From Paraburkholderia hiiakae (GTDB taxonomy: Bacteria > Pseudomonadota > Gammaproteobacteria > Burkholderiales > Burkholderiaceae): DNA of 64,000 nucleotides. The notes under the pieces are model-generated. The model was not told the origin of the DNA. It searched no databases and saw only the letters and a program-made list of their open reading frames with translations. Below are positions 59,835 through 64,000 of this stretch, piece after piece. The translations under genes were made by a program, and so were the position numbers. The stretch is taken from contig NZ_CAJHCQ010000032.1 in NCBI RefSeq assembly GCF_904848665.1, forward strand, positions 1 through 64,000. The letters run 5' to 3'. Numbering within the stretch: the first letter of the stretch is position 1; every line of letters begins with the position of its first letter.

Positions 59835-61310
59835 ATGACGTACCCCACCGAAGACGATTTCCGCCGCCTGCTCGACGCCTTGACCTTATGCGTGCTGCTG
59901 CACGACGCCAGCACGAAGGCGATCGTCTGGGCCAATCGCGCGGCCTGTATCGCGCTCGGCTTTTCCGTCGAAGAACTGCTGCCGCTGAAAGCGCGCGACA
60001 TGACGCGTCCGGTGCCGAAATACGCGCGCGAAATCGCCGTGGCGGCGATGGACCGCTCGATCACCGAAGGGCCGCAGGGCTATGAATGGTGCTATCGCTC
60101 TCGCACCGGGCAGGACATGCTTTCCGAAGCGATTGCGACCTACGTGCCGCTCAAGGAGCGCGCCGTCGTGATGGTGCAGTTTCGCGACATCAGTGCGGAA
60201 GAGGCGATGCGACAAGCATTGCGGCGCCACGAAACGCGGCTGCGCGAATTCATGCAGGACCTCAGCGAAGGCGTGGCGGTGCTCACGCGCGACGGCACGG
60301 TCGACTTCATCAGCGATTCCGGGCGCCGCGTGCTCGGCCTCGCCGCTGAACAAGCGCCGGGTTCCGTGTTCGACTACTGCAGCGAGCGCAACCGCGAGCG
60401 CCTTGCCGAGCAACTCGACGACGCGCCGCTGCAGGGCCCGTCCGAGCCGCAGCGCTATCGCATGACGCGCCGCGACGGCAGCGCGTGCTGGCTGCGCATT
60501 ACCTGCCGGCGGCTCGTGATAGAAGACGATCTCGACGGTCTGTTGATCCACTTTCGCGACATCTCCGACGAGGTGAGTATCGAAGAAGCACGCCGCACAG
60601 AGGCGCGCATGCTCGAATACGCGGGGCGTTACAACGCAATGGGAGAAATGGCCACGGCGATTGCGCACGAGTTGAGCCAGCCGCTCGCGGCGGTGCGCAA
60701 TTTCATTGAAGGCGCGATAAGGCGGCTCGAACAGGCGGGGCCGGTTGAAGATGCGATCTGGGGTCTGCGCAGTGCCGACCGCCAGGCGGAGCACGCCGCG
60801 CTCATCATCAAGAGCGTGCGCGAATACATCGTGAAGCGCGAGCCGACCGAAACGCGCTCGGACCTGCGCGAGATTCTTGGCGAGGTCGCTTACTTCATCG
60901 AACTGCGCGCGAGCGACGCGGGCGTGCGGGTGCATATCGTGCAGCCCAAGGCTGCGCTACCCGTGATGTGCGAGCGCGTGTTGATCGGGCAGGTCGTGCT
61001 CAATCTCGCGTTCAACGCGATCGACGCGCTGGCCGATGTCGATGCGGACCGGCGCGATCTCACGCTCGCGTGCGAGGAGAAAGACGGCAGGGCGCTCGTG
61101 AGCGTGATGGACAACGGCCCGGGCGTGCCTGCCGATGCGCATGGCCGCCTCTTCGACGGCTTTTCGTCGTCGAAGGCGGGCGGCAACGGCATCGGCCTCT
61201 CGCTGTGCAAGAACATCGTCACGCGGCACCACGGCGCGATCTGGGCGCAGCCCGCTCCGGGCGGCGGGCTCGAATGCTGCTTCGCGCTGCCGCTCATCCC
61301 CGCGAGTTAG
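59835..61310 (+). CDS. soluble PAS-PAS histidine kinase (iac two-component sensor)
   Basis: This 491-residue kinase has no membrane helices. Two PAS domains occupy about residues 10-120 and 135-245. The dimerisation/phospho-acceptor helix contains His278 (AIAHELSQPLAAVRNF), and the ATP-binding domain has N, G1 and G2 boxes (FNAIDALADV, MDNGPGVP, GGNGIGLSLCKNIV). The FixL-like layout suggests that it senses a small ligand in the cytoplasm, perhaps IAA. The ATG at 59835 is chosen over 59790. The last bases overlap the convergent tautomerase gene. Confidence 0.88.
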   Translation: MTYPTEDDFRRLLDALTLCVLLHDASTKAIVWANRAACIALGFSVEELLPLKARDMTRPVPKYAREIAVAAMDRSITEGPQGYEWCYRSRTGQDMLSEAIATYVPLKERAVVMVQFRDISAEEAMRQALRRHETRLREFMQDLSEGVAVLTRDGTVDFISDSGRRVLGLAAEQAPGSVFDYCSERNRERLAEQLDDAPLQGPSEPQRYRMTRRDGSACWLRITCRRLVIEDDLDGLLIHFRDISDEVSIEEARRTEARMLEYAGRYNAMGEMATAIAHELSQPLAAVRNFIEGAIRRLEQAGPVEDAIWGLRSADRQAEHAALIIKSVREYIVKREPTETRSDLREILGEVAYFIELRASDAGVRVHIVQPKAALPVMCERVLIGQVVLNLAFNAIDALADVDADRRDLTLACEEKDGRALVSVMDNGPGVPADAHGRLFDGFSSSKAGGNGIGLSLCKNIVTRHHGAIWAQPAPGGGLECCFALPLIPAS

Positions 61311-61693
61311 CGCCCGAGCGAACGGGCCGTTTTGCCGCCAAGGCCGAAGTCGGTACTCGGGATGTCCTTGATGATCACCCGCGTGGCACCGAGCGCAGAG
61401 TCGAGCACCTCGGCGCTGGTCGTTGCGAGCGCATCGATCAGCGCGGCTTTCTGTTCTAGCGTACGCCCTGCAATCAGGATCGCGACGATCACCGGCAGCG
61501 AAGGTGGCGCGCCATCGGCGGCACGCTTGCCGCCGATGCCGTAGTGCGTATCAGCCAGTTCGCTCAGCAATATGCGCACCGATTCGGCGGGCGCGCCGAT
61601 CGCTTCGACGGTGGCATCGGTCAGACGGGCAATCAGCTGTGCCTTGCGTGCTTCCGCGTGGCCCGCGGGCAAATAGACTTCGAGTGTAGGCAT
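61307..61693 (-). CDS. fused tandem 4-oxalocrotonate tautomerase-like protein
   Basis: This 128-residue protein contains two copies of the roughly 60-residue 4-OT module. The first begins MPTLEVYLPAGH (catalytic Pro2 after Met removal) and ends DTHYGIGG; the second begins at SLPVIVAILIAG (Pro67 internal) and ends STDFGLGG. In the second copy the proline is not N-terminal and cannot act as the usual base. It lies in the iac cluster between the sensor and iacD, and could tautomerise a ring-opened intermediate. Confidence 0.85.
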   Translation of the reverse strand: MPTLEVYLPAGHAEARKAQLIARLTDATVEAIGAPAESVRILLSELADTHYGIGGKRAADGAPPSLPVIVAILIAGRTLEQKAALIDALATTSAEVLDSALGATRVIIKDIPSTDFGLGGKTARSLGR

Positions 61694-61742
61694 GGCGTCG
61701 AATGGAAGCCGGGCGCGCGAGCCGAGCCGCGCGCCCCTGTTT

Positions 61743-62240
61743 TTAGAGCAGGAATCCGATCGCGCTCAGCGCTTCGGTCGAATCGATCAGGCGGATCACC
61801 TTTTGCAGAAGCTTCGGCTCGCCGCTCGCGAAGCTGATGCGGTGCGTGAGGTCCGCTGCGAAGATCGTGTTCGCGCCGCGCTTGTACGCCACGATGATCT
61901 GCGCCGACTTCACTTCCACGGTATCGGCCGCATCGCTCGAGAGCGTGAAGCGCGAGACCGTGCGCACCGTGCGCGCCGCATCGCTCGCCGACGCCGAATA
62001 GCCCGACGTCATGCGCTGCACGCGCATCTCGCGCATGTGCTGGTCGTCGTACGCGTAGTTCAGCGCAGCGGCGAAGTCGGTCGTGCTCGGGTCGATCGGC
62101 ACGACGTAGTGGCCTTTCGGGTCCCACAGTTCGAGCCAGGCGCTGTATTCGCGGCGATCCAGCATTTCCGCTTCGCGCCAGATGAACTGCACGGCGCGCG
62201 TAAAGGTCTCTTGCGAGTTGAGTACGTTTCGATCGTCCAT
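61743..62240 (-). CDS. iacD: ring-hydroxylating oxygenase beta subunit IacD
   Basis: This 165-residue NTF2-fold subunit supports the Rieske alpha subunit. It has the typical RAVQFIWREAEMLDRREYSAW start and the YAYDDQHMREMRVQRMTSGY segment. The ATG at 62240 is favoured because it puts four bases after GGAGGC; the alternative three bases earlier has too little space. It overlaps the iacC stop, so both subunits are translated together. Confidence 0.88.
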   Translation of the reverse strand: MDDRNVLNSQETFTRAVQFIWREAEMLDRREYSAWLELWDPKGHYVVPIDPSTTDFAAALNYAYDDQHMREMRVQRMTSGYSASASDAARTVRTVSRFTLSSDAADTVEVKSAQIIVAYKRGANTIFAADLTHRISFASGEPKLLQKVIRLIDSTEALSAIGFLL

Positions 62241-63517
62241 CATGCCTCCATCATGGCGCGCCACTGCGCATACGCTTCGCGCATGCCGGTTTCGTCAGTG
62301 GCGTGTGCGGTTTTTTCTCCGTTCGGTGCCGTGGTTTCGCGGTTCAGGCCGCGGTTCACGAGAATCGGCGTGCCGGGGCCGGCGTGGGAGCCGCGCTGTA
62401 CGCGCTCCCAGGCTTCTGCGTCGTCGGGGCTGCCGAAGCCGAACGGGCCCTGGAAGTGTTCGTGAATACGCAGGCGCACGCGGTTGGCTTCCTCGGGGCC
62501 GCCGTCCATGGCGAGCGCCACGTGGCGAATTTCCGTTTCCTCTGCCGAAATGGGCCGCAGCACGCGGAAGAACGCCATCGACAGCGCGAGGTTCGGGAAG
62601 AGGTTCAGGTTGAAGCCCACACCCATCATCGAGCGCACGATGCGGCGCACTTCTTCGGGCGTGTGGCGCTCGGCAAGTTGCGCGGCCAGCTCCTGGAAAC
62701 GCTCGGGCAGCGGCGCGCCATCGTCCTGGTCGAGGTCGACGAGTTCGGGCACGAGGACGGCCAGGCTGTGGCCATTGCCGAGTGAGCGGCAGAAGGCCTG
62801 ATCGCTCGTCATGAAGCTCGTGATCGCCGCCGCCGTTTCGTCGTCGATCGACTTCATCCACGACTTGTGCACCACCGGGAAGTGATAGAGGTCCGTGGTG
62901 TTCTCGAGCTGGATCTTCCAGTTGCCCTTGAACTTGAACTTGTGTTCGCCGTTGGCCTTCACGGGGTATCCCGCGCCTTGCTTCATGAAGAGGTCGATCC
63001 ACGGCTTCGCGCCGCCGAGGAAGTCTTCAAGCGGTTCGATATCCTGATTGAAGCTCGCAAAGATGAGGCCCTGATAAATGCCCACGCGCAGCTTTTCGAG
63101 CGGTAGGTCGCCCTTCTCGCACACGCCTTCGTAGCCGTCGCCATAGGGCAGCGCGCGCAGCGTGCCATCGAGCGCGTACGACCAGCTATGGTAGGGGCAC
63201 GTGAAGCCCTTGGCGTTGCCCTTGTGCTCTTCGCACACGGTCGCGCCGCGATGGCGGCAGCGGTTTTGCAGCACGTTCACCGTGCCCGTTTTGTCGCGCA
63301 CGACGATAACCGGCTGGCGGCCGATGGTCGTGGTTCGGAAGTCGCCTGCGTTGGGCAGTTCGCTTTCGTGCGCAACCCAGATCCACGTCTTGTAGAAAAT
63401 GCGCTCGAGTTCCGCTTCGAACAGCGCCGGATCGTAGTACAGCGAAGGCGCGATGCGGTCCGTCTCTACGCGGCCGCGCAGCGTACTCGTGTCGATGGTC
63501 TGCCAGGTATCGCTCAT
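62240..63517 (-). CDS. iacC: ring-hydroxylating oxygenase alpha subunit IacC
   Basis: This 425-residue Rieske oxygenase alpha subunit has the cluster motif CRHRGATVCEEH followed by CPYHSW (residues about 87-113) and the catalytic iron region ENTTDLYHFPVVHKSW (about 205-220). IacC/IacD belong to the lower part of the IAA pathway toward catechol. The usual electron-transfer partner (IacF) is not in the window and may lie beyond 64 kb. It is divergent from the LysR gene at 63671. Confidence 0.9.
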   Translation of the reverse strand: MSDTWQTIDTSTLRGRVETDRIAPSLYYDPALFEAELERIFYKTWIWVAHESELPNAGDFRTTTIGRQPVIVVRDKTGTVNVLQNRCRHRGATVCEEHKGNAKGFTCPYHSWSYALDGTLRALPYGDGYEGVCEKGDLPLEKLRVGIYQGLIFASFNQDIEPLEDFLGGAKPWIDLFMKQGAGYPVKANGEHKFKFKGNWKIQLENTTDLYHFPVVHKSWMKSIDDETAAAITSFMTSDQAFCRSLGNGHSLAVLVPELVDLDQDDGAPLPERFQELAAQLAERHTPEEVRRIVRSMMGVGFNLNLFPNLALSMAFFRVLRPISAEETEIRHVALAMDGGPEEANRVRLRIHEHFQGPFGFGSPDDAEAWERVQRGSHAGPGTPILVNRGLNRETTAPNGEKTAHATDETGMREAYAQWRAMMEA

Positions 63518-63670
63518 GATGTCGGAGTATCGGGGTGATCGCGATGTCTCGCGAGGAGGTTAAAGCGCAGGTCGTTTGCCGCCTGTGCGTTGATTGAAGT
63601 CTCGCGTCTGGTGCTTCATGCGTCAAATCGATCTAAAATTGAACCTCACATAAACGCGGCTGATAAAACC
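63518..63670. promoter_or_regulatory. divergent promoter region, iacC / LysR gene
   Basis: A 153-base gap that must contain the iacC and LysR promoters. A weak inverted repeat TGAAG-N14-CTTCA lies at 63595-63618. No stronger operator was recognised. Confidence 0.4.
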
Positions 63671-64000
63671 ATGCCATCACTCGACAACGTCGATCTCAAC
63701 TTGCTGCGGGTCTTTCAGGCCATCGTCGAGGAGCGCAGCCTCACGAAGGCGGGCGAGCGGCTCGCGCTCTCGCAGCCCGCCATCAGCTATTCGCTCTCGC
63801 GCCTGCGCTCGTTGTTCGACGATCCGCTCTTCATCCGCACGCGCGCGGGCATGCAGCCCACGCCTATCGCGTTGGAGCTGGCTTCGATCGTCGGCCGCGC
63901 GCTCGACACCGTGCGCGAGGCGCTGCGCTATGCCGAGCGCTTCGACCCCGCGGTGAGCACGCGCACGTTCAGGCTCTCGCTTTCGGATGCGGGGGAAATG
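63671..64000 (+). CDS. LysR-family regulator, truncated by the window end
   Basis: The first 110 residues of a LysR regulator are present: VDLNLLRVFQAIVEERSLTK, then LALSQPAISYSLSRLRSLFD and the start of the effector domain (TFRLSLSDAGEM). The reading frame runs off the end of the window. Its position, divergent from iacC, matches the LysR regulator reported for IAA catabolism in Paraburkholderia. Confidence 0.9.
   Translation, partial: MPSLDNVDLNLLRVFQAIVEERSLTKAGERLALSQPAISYSLSRLRSLFDDPLFIRTRAGMQPTPIALELASIVGRALDTVREALRYAERFDPAVSTRTFRLSLSDAGEM

Noticed and set aside
63595..63618. TGAAG-N14-CTTCA as a LysR operator
   Set aside because: Five-base arms are expected by chance in a region of this length; mentioned only in the promoter entry.
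1..64000. CRISPR arrays, tRNA or rRNA genes, prophage or complete insertion sequences
   Set aside because: No spaced direct repeats, cloverleaf-like sequence, rRNA segment, integrase or transposase reading frame was recognised on reading; a dedicated scan was not run.

Overview
The window is high-GC DNA with the gene content and codon use of a soil or plant-associated Burkholderiaceae (Paraburkholderia/Caballeronia type). Supporting signs are a stand-alone second infA next to rpsU and a cold-shock gene, a 1613-residue NAD-glutamate dehydrogenase, seven LysR-type regulators, and an indole-3-acetate (iac) catabolic cluster controlled by a two-component system. No rRNA, tRNA, CRISPR array, prophage or intact insertion sequence was seen. 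The assignment is an inference from gene content; no marker gene was compared.

Layout. 0.4-6.3 kb: an NAD(P)-binding protein, a YceI protein beside a broken anti-sigma gene, a cytochrome b561/molybdopterin oxidoreductase pair, and a LysE exporter divergent from a LysR gene. 6.3-9.6 kb: an Old Yellow Enzyme remnant, then a compact Rieske oxygenase - rubredoxin - rubredoxin reductase operon ending at a strong terminator. 9.6-19.3 kb: a LysR gene, a propeller lipoprotein, modABC, an aldehyde dehydrogenase with its DUF779 partner, a LysR gene, and NAD-dependent formate dehydrogenase joined to an HPP membrane protein. 19.4-23.9 kb: rpsU, infA, a small unknown gene and a cold-shock gene, then a PPOX/SDR pair divergent from a LysR gene. 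24.1-34.0 kb: the giant glutamate dehydrogenase, an FtsH-like membrane AAA protease, and a yfiR-yfiN-yfiB c-di-GMP signalling operon. 34.1-36.7 kb: small genes and gene remnants.

36.9-53.6 kb is the most striking part. Fourteen genes on one strand with short gaps encode a tryptophan tryptophylquinone amine dehydrogenase of the aromatic type (large and small subunits plus MauE and MauD), two c-type cytochromes, a DUF1329/DUF1302/RND/YCF48 envelope module, an aldehyde dehydrogenase, an MFS transporter, a phospho-lyase-type class III PLP enzyme and a small-molecule kinase. A convergent EutR-like AraC regulator follows. The set reads as two amine-to-aldehyde routes, oxidative deamination and phosphorylation/elimination, that meet at one aldehyde dehydrogenase.

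54.0-64.0 kb is an iac cluster (iacG, response regulator, iacE-H-I-B-A, sensor kinase, a fused tautomerase, iacD, iacC and a LysR gene cut by the window end). Because aromatic amine dehydrogenases of this type accept tryptamine, the two neighbouring blocks could together take tryptamine through indole-3-acetaldehyde and indole-3-acetate to ring cleavage. That link is an inference from gene order and family chemistry. All functional calls rest on reading the translated sequence; no database search was run.
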